Part shown: one piece after another, positions 26,856-36,395 of the stretch
Layout: each line of letters opens with the position of its first letter
Position numbering within the stretch: the stretch's first letter is position 1
Source of the DNA: Chryseotalea sp. WA131a
Lineage (GTDB): Bacteria > Bacteroidota > Bacteroidia > Cytophagales > Cyclobacteriaceae
Assembly (NCBI GenBank): GCA_025370075.1
Contig: CP073016.1
Coordinates: forward strand, 2,108,001-2,172,000
Reading direction: 5' to 3'
DNA length: 64,000 nucleotides
Notes under the pieces: model-generated
Databases searched by the model: none
Told to the model about the DNA's origin: nothing
What the model saw: only the letters and a program-made list of their open reading frames with translations
Program-made: the position numbers and the translations under genes

Positions 26856-28043
26856 TCATCTGCTTTTTTTAAGTTTAAATTCCACCTCCTCGTTGTCCCG
26901 CTTAACTTTCATATTTAAACTGTCAGCCTGATAAAGCATGTCTCTTATTTTGAAAAAACTATCGCATAAATTCGCGGTGTCAACCGATAATTTGTCCACG
27001 CTAACTAAAGTGTCATTCAGCTTTATACCGTTAATGTCACCACTCAATCCTTTATATAGTCTGCTTATGTAGATGTCCTTACCATTCATGTTCATATCTA
27101 CTCCGAATGAATTGAATTGGTCAATTGGAGTTTCACTAAAAGGTGTTAATATCAATTCCTTTTCTTTGAAATTGAGTGTCACAATAAAATATCTAGCTAA
27201 CTCTGAACCAATCAAATTATAATTGTTTGACTTAGAATAGAACGCAACTTGATTAGCTACACTTTGTCCCGCAATTTTAACAGTTTTCAAACGTGAAACA
27301 TACATTGATTCCTTGTTCACCCCGTTTGCACCAATAGTCCCTTCACCATATGTTTCAATAGAATTGGCAAACTGATACTCATTGGCTGTCTTTTCTGTTA
27401 GTGAAATGAAACCACCATAACCAAAGTCTAACATAAACTTTTGATTGCGTCCATCAATTTCTACTTGAATAAAAGGATTTAGTACTCTGTCTAGCTCAAC
27501 TTTGAGTTTAACTGAATTCTTGAGATTTGGCATTTTCTCTAAATTGTCAGCCAGTCGTATAATTTTGTTGTGATAGTCAATCTGCCAGACTGCTTGTTTG
27601 ATAACTCCTTTTCCAAGAAGTCCACCGTTAGTATAGCACTTAATTACTGGAGCTTCATTAAAATCAAAGTTAAAAACTCCTACATCTGTAAACTGGACGT
27701 CACCAACCTTAAGTCTGGGTATTTTACTTAGAACTATTTCGGACTTAATTTGATTCGAACTACCAACGGAAACCTTCATTAGTTCAGGTAGCATATTCTT
27801 AGTCATGATGTCGGTTGTTACCGTATTGTATCCTCCAGTGTCAAATATGTAGTCGTATGTCTGTGAACCTATAGTAACAGGAATGATAAAGTAGCCACCT
27901 CTGTCAGTAAATGAGATTTCCTGATAAAAATCTGTCAAAACTACATTTGCAGCGTTAGCAATTTTAAGCTGCTCTTTTGGACTTTGTCCGAAGCTATAAA
28001 CTGTCAGCGAAACAAAAATTGAGGTTAGCAGTCTTTTAGTCAT
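26856..28043 (-). CDS. Retropepsin-like aspartic protease with PDZ domain
   Basis: 395 residues. Signal peptide TKRLLTSIFVSLTVYSFGQ. Two aspartyl-protease half-sites: YIFDTGGYNTV (about residue 64) and FMLDFGYGGFISL (about 210); the second has DFG instead of DTG. The C-terminal 80 residues resemble a PDZ fold (YISRLYKGLSGDINGIKLND ... LNMKVKRDNEEVEF). This is the usual layout of Bacteroidota periplasmic aspartyl-protease-like proteins. The ATG is preferred to the upstream TTG. Confidence 0.85.
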   Translation of the reverse strand: MTKRLLTSIFVSLTVYSFGQSPKEQLKIANAANVVLTDFYQEISFTDRGGYFIIPVTIGSQTYDYIFDTGGYNTVTTDIMTKNMLPELMKVSVGSSNQIKSEIVLSKIPRLKVGDVQFTDVGVFNFDFNEAPVIKCYTNGGLLGKGVIKQAVWQIDYHNKIIRLADNLEKMPNLKNSVKLKVELDRVLNPFIQVEIDGRNQKFMLDFGYGGFISLTEKTANEYQFANSIETYGEGTIGANGVNKESMYVSRLKTVKIAGQSVANQVAFYSKSNNYNLIGSELARYFIVTLNFKEKELILTPFSETPIDQFNSFGVDMNMNGKDIYISRLYKGLSGDINGIKLNDTLVSVDKLSVDTANLCDSFFKIRDMLYQADSLNMKVKRDNEEVEFKLKKSR

Positions 28044-28091
28044 CAAGTTCAATTATATCAATCTATTTTCTTGGTCGTCAGCGGGCATTAC

Positions 28092-28220
28092 CGCCAACGT
28101 GAATATTTGCGATCGGGCGGGAATTTGGAACTGCGTCCTGTCCACGACACCAAACGCAATAAAGATACCAAAACTCTCAACTACACGTCAACCCCGCCTG
28201 GCGCAAATATATTGTTAGTG
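28092..28220 (-). other. attC site 32
   Basis: AAC 28096, GTT 28214. AATATTTGCGATCGGGCGGG arm type. Confidence 0.88.
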
Positions 28221-28230
28221 GCATGTGGCC

Positions 28231-29796
28231 TTATTCATCCTTTATTATTTTTCCCAAGTCGATTGCTATAAATCTATTGTCTTGTGTATTGTATAATGTC
28301 TTGTCAATTATAAAAGCTTTTGATGTCGCTTCAACTTCAGCAATTTTTTTTCCTTCGTTATTGACAATCAATGTGTTTTTTTCTTTTGCAATAAATTTAT
28401 AGTCTGATGTCTGCTCGTAATAAAAACTCAAATCTTTGTAGTCAATAGTTTTTGTCACCTGCAAATTAATGTCAAGAGATAATATCTTGTCCTGACTTGT
28501 AAAAATGAATACTTTGGTTGTATCAGATTTACGAAGACTTGAAAGTTCACCATTTTCCAATGTTGTAAAAACCTGACTGCCTACAAAATATCTTAGTTCC
28601 CCAAAAGTGTCTTTTGGAAATTCACTTTCTAAAATCTCTATCCCCGTTTCCATCGAGTATTTTTTAATTCTGTTTTTAAAGACCAAAAAAATTTCCTTGT
28701 TGTGTGTCTCAAAATTTAAGATCGGGTCGTCTTTAACATTCATAACTGTGAAAAATATTTTTTTGCCAGTTTGTCTATCAAAAGCTGCAAAGAATGGCTT
28801 GCCAAAATCTAATCGTCTGTCGCCCATATACGCTACTCCTTTATTAACCATAAATATTATGTCGTCTTTTATTAAGATTGAGGATTTGCTAGCTATGTCA
28901 TTTGCAAAAGGAAACTTCCAAATGATTTCCCCCGATTGCTTATCAATTTTCACAAGTTGTTCATTTGAAGCAAAATAAATATTGGAACTATCAGTTAATG
29001 TGTTTGATACTAAATCTCGCACTAAATTATGCCCCGTGGACATTACAAATGCGCCCGTCAATAAACCGACAGCAACTCCGGCTGCGTTTGCGGCAATCGT
29101 TCCTTTATAGTCCTTTTTACCTGTAATTGTGTTATAGTCCCAACCCTTTCCCGTTTTTATATTTATGGCGTGCAAACCTGCTGCGACAACTATCATTGTG
29201 GAGTCATTAATATAAAATACGTTATTCCAACTGTAGTCTCTATTCAAAGTTCTCTTCCAAATTATGTTACCATTTTTCAAATTTATTCCTTCAAGTTCAT
29301 TAGTATAACCTGTTGAGTTTTTAAACTTATAGCCTACGCCAATATTGTCAATTGGATCAACGTAATAAATGTTATTTTTGACTTCCCAAAGTTCGTTTCC
29401 TGTCTTAATGTCCAGACAATAACTTTTATTCCCGACTGTATAAATCATTGTTTTGTTGAATTGTTGCAAACCGCTTTGCTGGTAAGCAATTTTTTTATTC
29501 CACAAAACTTTTTGATTCTTAATGTCATATTGAACAATGTGTCCTGTATTGTTAAGCCATTTTCCGTTTTTGCTTAATCCTCTTAATTGAGCGGTTAAAA
29601 CTCCTGATGTTGTGTCAAGAAATATTTCGTGAATTCTGTCAGAAAAAACATACTCCACTCCATTGATAACGAAACTGTCAACAAGGCTTTTGCCTAACGT
29701 TTTCTCTGTGCTTAAAACTTGAATCTGATTTTTCTGACTAAATGCTGAGGTTGCAATCAAAAGCGAAAGTCCAAAAATTATTTTTTTTATTACCAT
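28231..29796 (-). CDS. PQQ-like beta-propeller protein
   Basis: 521 residues with a signal peptide (VIKKIIFGLSLLIATSAFSQ). Repeated blades of the type KVLWNKKI, GNELWEVKN, GNIIWKRTL and GEIIWKFPF, with SYCLDIKTG / HAINIKTG / VKIDKQSG / AFDRQTG turns, as in PQQ-enzyme-like propellers. A Gly/Ala-rich hydrophobic insert (GTIAANAAGVAVGLLTGAFV, about 235-255) is unusual for a propeller and could touch a membrane. There is no enzyme active-site signature, so a binding or assembly role is more likely. Confidence 0.82.
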   Translation of the reverse strand: MVIKKIIFGLSLLIATSAFSQKNQIQVLSTEKTLGKSLVDSFVINGVEYVFSDRIHEIFLDTTSGVLTAQLRGLSKNGKWLNNTGHIVQYDIKNQKVLWNKKIAYQQSGLQQFNKTMIYTVGNKSYCLDIKTGNELWEVKNNIYYVDPIDNIGVGYKFKNSTGYTNELEGINLKNGNIIWKRTLNRDYSWNNVFYINDSTMIVVAAGLHAINIKTGKGWDYNTITGKKDYKGTIAANAAGVAVGLLTGAFVMSTGHNLVRDLVSNTLTDSSNIYFASNEQLVKIDKQSGEIIWKFPFANDIASKSSILIKDDIIFMVNKGVAYMGDRRLDFGKPFFAAFDRQTGKKIFFTVMNVKDDPILNFETHNKEIFLVFKNRIKKYSMETGIEILESEFPKDTFGELRYFVGSQVFTTLENGELSSLRKSDTTKVFIFTSQDKILSLDINLQVTKTIDYKDLSFYYEQTSDYKFIAKEKNTLIVNNEGKKIAEVEATSKAFIIDKTLYNTQDNRFIAIDLGKIIKDE

Positions 29797-29857
29797 ATTC
29801 TTATCCTGTCGGTTTACTTCATGCGTGACTATCGGTTTGGGTGTCGTCCGCCATTGC

Positions 29858-29984
29858 CACTAACGATGAGGGTTGCCGAAGGTGGGATTAAAAACTTCGC
29901 TCTTTCCCCATAAGATAAAATTAATAGAAAGAGGAACGTTTTCCTAACGCACTAAGCCCCACTTTCGGCAACCCTATGTTGGGC
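29858..29984 (-). other. attC site 33 (type B)
   Basis: AAC 29862, GTT 29978. Confidence 0.87.
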
Positions 29985-30370
29985 GGTGTTGCAATTTCGA
30001 GTTCGCCTTTTATGGCCAAGTCATTGCGTATAAAAGAAAATTATGCGCACGTTACTTGGACTGCCGAAGTTCATTTCCCTGTTATTTACCCCCTTTTAAC
30101 ACGGCACACTTCGGCACGTTAGCCGTAATTAAACGTTTGTAATCGTTTGACATCTGGATACTGTCAAACCAAACGATTAACTTCGTCCCCAAGTCTTTGA
30201 AAGCGGGGTCACCCGTTTGAAAGTGCGAACTTTCACGGTCTCACCGCAAAGACTTGAAAAGAAATCCTAACGCCTTTCTTCCAACGTGCCTTCAGCGACT
30301 TTGTAAATAAATAGGGAAAACAGAACTTTGTAAAATGCGATCTCTGAAATCCGCACTCGCAATATAGCCC
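29978..30370 (-). repeat. Family B cassette, copy 4
   Basis: Differs from the other copies by only a few substitutions (CGCCTTTC, AAAATGCG, AAATCCGC), none inside the three stems. Confidence 0.7.
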
Positions 30371-30497
30371 AACGGCTAAGTTTGTGACGGCTGCGGTCTT
30401 CGGAGCGCGTCCCTGTCGCACGTGGCAGAGCTAAATTAAGAAAAACAAACCGAATAACCGCAACGACCCCGCAGCTGGCATAAACTTTTTGTTATGC
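30367..30497 (-). other. attC site 34 (type A)
   Basis: AAC 30371, GTT 30491. Confidence 0.87.
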
Positions 30498-30728
30498 GAA
30501 CAGCCCCAGAAACTGTTCAGGGGACGAAAAACCGTCCAACGTGGCGGGTGCGCCTGCGTCCCTGTCCCGGAGCGGTGAAGCGTGGCGCAGTGAAGAAATT
30601 GTCGACCGCGTCACCGTCCCCACGCAATGCTGAACCAATTTGAAAAGCTGCAAAAGAAATAAGCAAAGGCGCGGGATGAATTTTGTTTTGCAGATTCAAA
30701 ATCCTGCGCGTTCGCGGGGCTTGCGCAT
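30491..30728 (-). repeat. Family A cassette, copy 9
   Basis: TTTTGCAGATTC sub-type; CAGGGGACG at the left, as in copy 12. Confidence 0.75.
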
Positions 30729-30855
30729 AACGGCTAAGTTTGTGACGGCTGCGGTCTTCGGAGCGCGTCCCTGTCGCACGTGGCCGAGCTAAATTAAGAA
30801 AAACAAACCGAATAACCGCACCGCACCCGCAGCTGGCATAAACTTTTTGTTATGC
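30725..30855 (-). other. attC site 35 (type A)
   Basis: AAC 30729, GTT 30849. Confidence 0.87.
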
Positions 30856-31086
30856 GAACAGCCCCAGAAACTGTTCAGAGGCCGAAAAACCGTCCAACGT
30901 GGCTGGTGCGCCTGCGTCCCTGTCCCGGAGCGGTGAAGCGTGGCGCGGTGAAGAAATTGTCGACCGCGTCACCGTCCCCACGCAATGCTGAACCAATTTG
31001 AAAAGCTGCAAAAGAAATAAGCAAAGGCGCGGGATGAATTTCATTTTGCGGTTTCAAAATCCTGCGCGTTCGCGGGGCTTGCGCAT
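30849..31086 (-). repeat. Family A cassette, copy 10
   Basis: GAATTTCATTTTG sub-type. Confidence 0.75.
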
Positions 31087-31213
31087 AACGGCTAAGTTTG
31101 TGACGGCTGCGGTCTTCGGAGCGTGTCCCTGTCGCACGTGGCCGAGCTAAATTAAGAAAAACAAACCGAATAACCACAACCACCCCGCAGCTGGCATAAA
31201 CTTTTTGTTATGC
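31083..31213 (-). other. attC site 36 (type A)
   Basis: AAC 31087, GTT 31207. Confidence 0.87.
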
Positions 31214-31444
31214 GAACAGCCCCAGAAACTTTTCAAGGGCCGAAAAACCGTCCAACGTTGCGGGTGCGCCTGCGTCCCTGTCCCGGAGCGGTGAAGCGTG
31301 GCGCGGTGAAGAAATTGTCGACCGCGTCACCGTCCCCACGCAATGGTGAACCAATTTGAAAAGCTGCAAAACAAATAAGCAAAGGCGCGGGATGAATTTC
31401 ATTTTGCGGTTTCAAAATCCTGCGCGTCCGCGGGGCTTGCGCAT
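31207..31444 (-). repeat. Family A cassette, copy 11
   Basis: GAATTTCATTTTG sub-type; CAAGGGCCG at the left, as in copy 16. Confidence 0.75.
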
Positions 31445-31568
31445 AACGTTTGTGTTTGCGCAGTGGTGGGCTTTCGAAGCCGCCACTGTCCGCGTGGGCA
31501 AACGTTGAACGAAGATAACACTTATAGCTTGCACGTCACCCCACCATTGCGCAAACATTTTGTTGGCG
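31441..31568 (-). other. attC site 37
   Basis: AAC 31445, GTT 31562. Its first half is identical to that of site 12. Confidence 0.88.
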
Positions 31569-31591
31569 GTAGTACCATCTCTGACTGTTTA

Positions 31592-32104
31592 CTAATCTGC
31601 CAGTTCGTTGAGTCTTGGTTGAATGAACCAAACTCCAAGTGGAACCATCCATATTAGAAATGCCTCTACGGCATATTCGTTAATCTTTGCAAGTCGTCCC
31701 AATTCAATTGTTTTAAGTGTCTTAGCTGCGAATAACACAGAATAAACCATTAGTCCCAAATAGATTGGAACTCCGGTGAATACTAAGATTAAAAAGTCGT
31801 CACCACTCAAAAAATTTTCATTTTCTGTTAACCAGAAAATAAAAATTAAGAGTGTCAGCGCCAATAGAAATGCAACTCTAAATCTCCAAAGTCGGAAGTT
31901 GTGTCCAACGGGCAATAGCTTATAGAGTCCATTTGGAATTGTCCAAATCCAGCTAAACACTGTCGAAACAGTTATCATTCCTACTATTACGTCAGCGTAC
32001 CCAGTTTGTCCGTGTCCAGAAACACCTAAGATGTCAGCCAAGATTGGTACTCCAATCGTCAACAAAAATAATTGCCAGTGTTTAAGTCGAAGAATAAATT
32101 TCAT
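31592..32104 (-). CDS. Polytopic membrane protein
   Basis: 170 residues with about five hydrophobic segments (LFLLTIGVPILADILGV; VIVGMITVSTVFSWIWTIPN; FRVAFLLALTLLIFIFWL; FLILVFTGVPIYLGLMVYSV; AFLIWMVPLGVWFI). Similar hypothetical proteins without known function are common in Bacteroidota. Sole gene of the cassette 31562-32142. Confidence 0.65.
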   Translation of the reverse strand: MKFILRLKHWQLFLLTIGVPILADILGVSGHGQTGYADVIVGMITVSTVFSWIWTIPNGLYKLLPVGHNFRLWRFRVAFLLALTLLIFIFWLTENENFLSGDDFLILVFTGVPIYLGLMVYSVLFAAKTLKTIELGRLAKINEYAVEAFLIWMVPLGVWFIQPRLNELAD

Positions 32105-32135
32105 TTGTCCTATGTTTTCTCTGTCGAGGTATTAC

Positions 32136-32266
32136 CGCCAACGGCTAAGTTTGTGACGGCTGCGGTCTTCGGAGCGCGTCCCTGTCGCACGTGGCAGAGC
32201 TAAATTAAGAAAAACAAACCGAATAACCGCAACGACCCCGCAGCTGGCATAAACTTTTTGTTATGC
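32136..32266 (-). other. attC site 38 (type A)
   Basis: AAC 32140, GTT 32260. Confidence 0.87.
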
Positions 32267-32497
32267 GAACAGCCCCAGAAACTGTTCAGGGGACGAAAAA
32301 CCGTCCAACGTGGCGGGTGCGCCTGCGTCCCTGTCCCGGAGCGGTGAAGCGTGGCGCGGTGAAGAAATTGTCGACCGCGTCACCGTCCCCACGCAATGCT
32401 GAACCAATTTGAAAAGCTGCAAAACAAATAAACAAAGGCGAGGGGTGAATTTTGTTTTGCGGTCTCAAAATCCTGCGCGTTCGCGGGGCTTGCGCAT
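32260..32497 (-). repeat. Family A cassette, copy 12
   Basis: AAACAAAGGCGAGGGGTG replaces AAGCAAAGGCGCGGGATG, which weakens the right-hand stem. Confidence 0.75.
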
Positions 32498-32624
32498 AAC
32501 GGCTAAGTTTGTGACGGCTGCGGTCTTCGGAGCGCGTCCCTGTCGCACGTGGCCGAGCTAAATTAAGAAAAACAAACCGAATAACCGCAACGACCCCGCA
32601 GCTGGCATAAACTTTTTGTTATGC
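32494..32624 (-). other. attC site 39 (type A)
   Basis: AAC 32498, GTT 32618. Confidence 0.87.
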
Positions 32625-32855
32625 GAACAGCCCCAGAAACTTTTCAGGGGCCGAAAAACCGTCCAACGTGCCGGGTGCGCCTACGTCTCTGTCCCGGAGC
32701 GGTGAAGCGTGGCGCGGTGAAGAAATTGTCTACCGCGTCACCGTCCCTACGCAATGGTGAACCAATTTGAAAAGCTGCAAAACAAATAAGCAAAGGCGCG
32801 GGATGAATTTTGTTTTGCGGTCTCAAAATCCTGCGCGTTCGCGGGGCTTGCGCAT
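32618..32855 (-). repeat. Family A cassette, copy 13
   Basis: GTCTACCGCG replaces GTCGACCGCG and GTCTCTGTCCC replaces GTCCCTGTCCC. Confidence 0.75.
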
Positions 32856-32978
32856 AACGATGAGGGTTGCCGAAGGTGGGATTAAAAACTTCGCTCTTTC
32901 CCCATAAGATAAAATTAATAGAAAGAGGAACGTTTTCCTAACGCACTTAGCCCCACTTTCGGCAACCCTATGTTGGGC
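32852..32978 (-). other. attC site 40 (type B)
   Basis: AAC 32856, GTT 32972. Confidence 0.87.
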
Positions 32979-33364
32979 GGTGTTGCAATTTCGAGTTCGC
33001 CTTTTATGGCCAAGTCATTGCGTATAAAAGAAAATTATGCGCACGTTACTTGGACTGCCGAAGTTCATTTCCCTGTTATTTACCCCCTTTTAACACGGCA
33101 CACTTCGGCACGTTAGCCGTAATTAAACGTTTGTAATCGTTTGACATCTGGATACTGTCAAACCAAACGATTAACTTCGTCCCCAAGTCTTTGAAAGCGG
33201 GGTCACCCGTTTGAAAGTGCGAACTTTCACGGTCTCACCGCAAAGACTTGAAAAGAAATCCTAACGTCTTTCTTCCAACGTGCCTTCAGCGACTTTGTAA
33301 ATAAATAGGGAAAACAGAACTTTGTAAAAGGCGATCTCTGAAATTCGCACTCGCAATATAGCCC
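32972..33364 (-). repeat. Family B cassette, copy 5
   Basis: Apparently identical to copies 1 and 2. Confidence 0.7.
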
Positions 33365-33489
33365 AACGTAAATATTTGCGATCGGGCGGGAATTTGGAAC
33401 TGCGTCCTGTCCCCAGCACCGAACGAAATAAAGATAACAAAACTTTGAACTACACGTCAACCCCGCCTGGCGCAAATATATTGTTACAA
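33361..33489 (-). other. attC site 41
   Basis: AAC 33365, GTT 33483. AATATTTGCGATCGGGCGGG arm type. Confidence 0.88.
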
Positions 33490-33502
33490 GCAGTGCTTTC
33501 TG

Positions 33503-34174
33503 TCACACGAATTTTGCGTCTCTCGTTAACTTACTTTTATCTAAGTCAAAGTAGTCACTGAACCATTCAGTTAATACTTCTTCAACCTCTCTTTTGTTAA
33601 ATGTCTTTGGATTGCGTCTTGATTTCAAGTAATTCTCTCGAGTTATTTTTTTTGCAACTTGTCCAACAGTTTGCAGGTCAAGTTCGTTTCCAATTCGAAT
33701 TGCGAGCCAATGTCCACTAACCGAAAACGAGAGTCCTAAAAGCCCGATTTGCCAATTAAAAAACAGTCCAACTACGGATGCAAGTAATAAAACAATAAGA
33801 GTGCCAGTCAACCAATGTGGCGGCCGCAAAATACTTAGTTTAAAACCTAAATACTTTTCTAACTTCATTGTCTTTTTGCGCCTGCTTTGGCGTGGCAACA
33901 GGTTGGCAAGAGCAAAGTCTGGAGTGATTGATTTATTGTCAATTTGAAGTGTCGATGAAATTGCGTCACGAAGTTTATAAAACGCCTGTTGGGTTGTGCA
34001 GTCGTCAGAATTGTCGAGATGAATTTTGCTTGCAATGTGGTCGCAAAGCTGTCCAAATGTCTTTATGTGAGCTAACTCGTCTCCAACGAATTTGATGTCA
34101 AACGAAGTCTCTACTTTTACAAGTAAATCCCCGATGTCTTCTGAGTCTATTTCATTTAGTTCGTAGTCTCTCAT
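33503..34174 (-). CDS. Acyl-carrier-like membrane protein
   Basis: 223 residues from the ATG before RDYELNEIDSEDIG; the frame is open upstream only because it continues into attC 42. Residues 1-75 look like an acyl-carrier-protein fold (LLVKVETSFDIKFVGDEL ... TFGQLCDHIASKI), but the DSL serine is absent. Two adjacent helices follow (LTGTLIVLLLASVVGLFF, IGLLGLSFSVSGHWLA), then a C-terminal region (KREVEEVLTEWFSDYFDLD) that could be a second degenerate carrier-like domain. Without a phosphopantetheine serine it cannot carry acyl groups in the usual way. Confidence 0.6.
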   Translation of the reverse strand: MRDYELNEIDSEDIGDLLVKVETSFDIKFVGDELAHIKTFGQLCDHIASKIHLDNSDDCTTQQAFYKLRDAISSTLQIDNKSITPDFALANLLPRQSRRKKTMKLEKYLGFKLSILRPPHWLTGTLIVLLLASVVGLFFNWQIGLLGLSFSVSGHWLAIRIGNELDLQTVGQVAKKITRENYLKSRRNPKTFNKREVEEVLTEWFSDYFDLDKSKLTRDAKFV

Positions 34175-34182
34175 AGCATTGC

Positions 34183-34313
34183 TTGTAACGGTTAGGCTTG
34201 CAGAAGGCGGGCAATTAAAAACCTGCGCCTTCTCCCACGAGATAAAATAAATGAAACGCACTGAACTTTCCTAACGCACAGTCCGCCCGCTTTTCTGCAA
34301 GCCTGTGTTATGG
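34183..34313 (-). other. attC site 42 (type C)
   Basis: AAC 34187, GTT 34307. Confidence 0.87.
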
Positions 34314-34673
34314 CCAGTTTGCAACCGAGCTTAGGGTTTTAGTGTCGACCCTGAAAAAGGAAAAATGTCCACCGATAAGTTTTGCGAGCAAGTCGTCCAG
34401 CGCAAGAGTTTTGGTCGTCCGCCAGAAAGTGTCATTAAGAGTTGTCGCGCGAGAATGGGTCGTCCGATTGCAGATAATTCCGAGACGGGTCGTCAACGAG
34501 AAAAAGCGTCCGCAAGAAAAGGGTTTAAAAAGGTGTCTTTGATTTTTTAAATTTTCCGTCAGTCGTTTGAAGCAAAGTCCTCGGAAAGTTTATGAATTGT
34601 CAGCGAGCAGAAGTCAGTCGGCATTTGTCGTCACCGAAATTGGGGATGCACACTCGTCCCGCAAATTGGCCAT
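34307..34673 (-). repeat. Family C cassette, copy 2
   Basis: Differs from copy 1 by one base (GACCCTG for GACCGTG), together with a practically identical attC, although 16.6 kb away. Confidence 0.75.
34365..34550 (+). CDS. Small basic NUMOD3-like peptide (family C copy 2)
   Basis: 61 residues, same protein as at 17730-17915. Confidence 0.45.
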   Translation: MSTDKFCEQVVQRKSFGRPPESVIKSCRARMGRPIADNSETGRQREKASARKGFKKVSLIF

Positions 34674-34801
34674 AACGTTTTGCAGATTGGCGATGGGCGG
34701 GCTTTTTAGTACAAAAGTTAGTTCGGAGAACTGAACTTTCGGCTACCACAAAACTGTCAAGCGGAGACGGAACCCCGCCTATTGCCAATGTGCTGTTAGC
34801 A
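34670..34801 (-). other. attC site 43
   Basis: AAC 34674, GTT 34795. Arms TTTGCAGATTGGCGATGGGCG and CGCCTATTGCCAATGTGC; unique type with the loop GTTAGTTCGGAGAACTGAAC. Confidence 0.86.
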
Positions 34802-34815
34802 CCAGTAAGTTCTTC

Positions 34816-35235
34816 CTATTTTATGTCGGATAAACTATAAGTAAACGATTCTATCTTTGAATTCACTTTGTCAATAGGTGATGAGTAAAAAACTGTTATG
34901 TGGTCGTATGTGAATTTAAAGTCTTTATTTAAAACCGTGTTATGTAATTTCTTTGCGATTGTAAAACTGGAAGTTTTCAAACTATCAATATTATTAAATG
35001 GCACTAAAGTTAGACTGTCAAAGGAAATAACATAAAACCCCTTGTCATTTGCGTTAATTCTTTCTGATTCGTTGCGAACATCAAGTTCTCTTGTTACCGA
35101 GCAATTACATTCCTTTGATAATAATAAAAAAAATTCAGCTTCTCTTTCTGTTAATGGAGGTTGCTTAGGTTTAGCCATGCAACCAAACAGTAGAAGGAAA
35201 CCGAAGAGAGGAATAAATTTTATTTTGTTTTTCAT
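34816..35235 (-). CDS. Lipoprotein, possible immunity partner
   Basis: 139 residues with a lipoprotein signal (FIPLFGFLLLFGC, Cys about 19). The mature part is small and beta-rich, with one further cysteine pair (KECNC). It begins 2 bp after the stop of Rhs/lipase gene 35237-36367. A small surface-anchored protein directly downstream of a polymorphic-toxin-like gene is a common place for an immunity protein, especially against a lipase acting in the periplasm; that role is inference from position. Confidence 0.6.
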   Translation of the reverse strand: MKNKIKFIPLFGFLLLFGCMAKPKQPPLTEREAEFFLLLSKECNCSVTRELDVRNESERINANDKGFYVISFDSLTLVPFNNIDSLKTSSFTIAKKLHNTVLNKDFKFTYDHITVFYSSPIDKVNSKIESFTYSLSDIK

Positions 35236-35236
35236 T

Positions 35237-36367
35237 TTAGTATTGCAATGGCCCGATAAAATTATTTGGTGCGCTTGTTCCTTTGTAATCAGTCCCTCCT
35301 ATGTTTAGAATATTAAATTGAGTTCCATTGCTATTACCTGTTGAATTATATGAGTTGCTTGGTCCTGTAAAAGTTCCAAATGGCGTTGACATTGTGTTAC
35401 CCGTAATATTCATTTGAATATTTTTTAAATCACCTACCATTCCCCAAATATTGTTTATTTTGGTATCTATATGACTCAATTGCAAGTCATCTGATTTTCC
35501 TCTCGCAGTGCTTGCGATTCCATATCTATCAACGCCTGGTATCATATAATTTTCGCCAAAATTTTTATATAATAGCACACCATCATTTTCTAAATTAAAT
35601 TGCATTGTCGGGGCTGAACTGGCAGTAAAGCCACTCGGGTCTGCTGGCGATAAATGAACAACTTGTTCAACTGCTATTTTTTGCTCTTGTAAGTATTTTA
35701 TCATTCCTTCTGAGTAGGCTCCTCCCATACTATGAGAAACTATTTTTACTGTTTCACCTTCAACCATTCCTGCTGTGATTGTTGTCAAATTTGCTTTTGC
35801 ATAGGCATAACCTGCGTCAAACCTTTCTGAACCTGTTGAATTCCATGCTCCTCTTCCATCAACAAAGCCAGTTTTTTTATCCCCAAAAAAAGTTTGAGCA
35901 CCAGATATTAAGTCAGTTCCCCAATAACCTTGACCACCAACAGAACCTGCAAGTCCTGAAAGGCTACCTGTATTATAATAACCATTTACAAAAACAATTT
36001 TACGTCCATCGGGGTCAATTGCATTGATACAATTGTTTGCAACAAAAGCGTAAGGACTTATTGAGGGATATTCATTAGCTAACGGGTCAATGGAAAGCCA
36101 ACGTAAAAGTTGGTCGGGCTGAATTTTTGTTCTACTTAAAATACTGTCATTTGAACCTAAAAATAAAATATATCCTTCATCAACATTAAACGCAATTGCC
36201 TTTGTTTTTGAACTTGGGTCATTGTTCGGAATGATAAAGAAGTCCTTTACTTTAGTTTCATAAACTACATTGGTTTTGTGTCCGAAAATCGCATAAGGAT
36301 TATCGTTTTGAGCATTAGCAGCGAAGCTGCTAATTAATAATAATGATAAAAGAATTTTTGTTTTCAT
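35237..36367 (-). CDS. Rhs-core fragment fused to a lipase-like domain
   Basis: 376 residues. The ATG chosen precedes a signal peptide (KTKILLSLLLISSFAANAQ). Residues 88-121 contain the Rhs-associated core signature (WLSIDPLANEYPSISPYAFV ... CINAIDPDGR), which in full-length Rhs/YD proteins marks the junction to the variable toxin tip. The tip has a serine-hydrolase elbow (VKIVSHSMGGAYSEGMI, Ser about 212), typical of lipases. No YD repeats precede the core, so this is a detached tip or a stand-alone effector. It is followed by lipoprotein gene 34816-35235 and preceded by transglutaminase-like gene 36396-37406. Confidence 0.75.
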   Translation of the reverse strand: MKTKILLSLLLISSFAANAQNDNPYAIFGHKTNVVYETKVKDFFIIPNNDPSSKTKAIAFNVDEGYILFLGSNDSILSRTKIQPDQLLRWLSIDPLANEYPSISPYAFVANNCINAIDPDGRKIVFVNGYYNTGSLSGLAGSVGGQGYWGTDLISGAQTFFGDKKTGFVDGRGAWNSTGSERFDAGYAYAKANLTTITAGMVEGETVKIVSHSMGGAYSEGMIKYLQEQKIAVEQVVHLSPADPSGFTASSAPTMQFNLENDGVLLYKNFGENYMIPGVDRYGIASTARGKSDDLQLSHIDTKINNIWGMVGDLKNIQMNITGNTMSTPFGTFTGPSNSYNSTGNSNGTQFNILNIGGTDYKGTSAPNNFIGPLQY

Positions 36368-36395
36368 TTTGCTATGAAATTTAGTGTAAATATAA

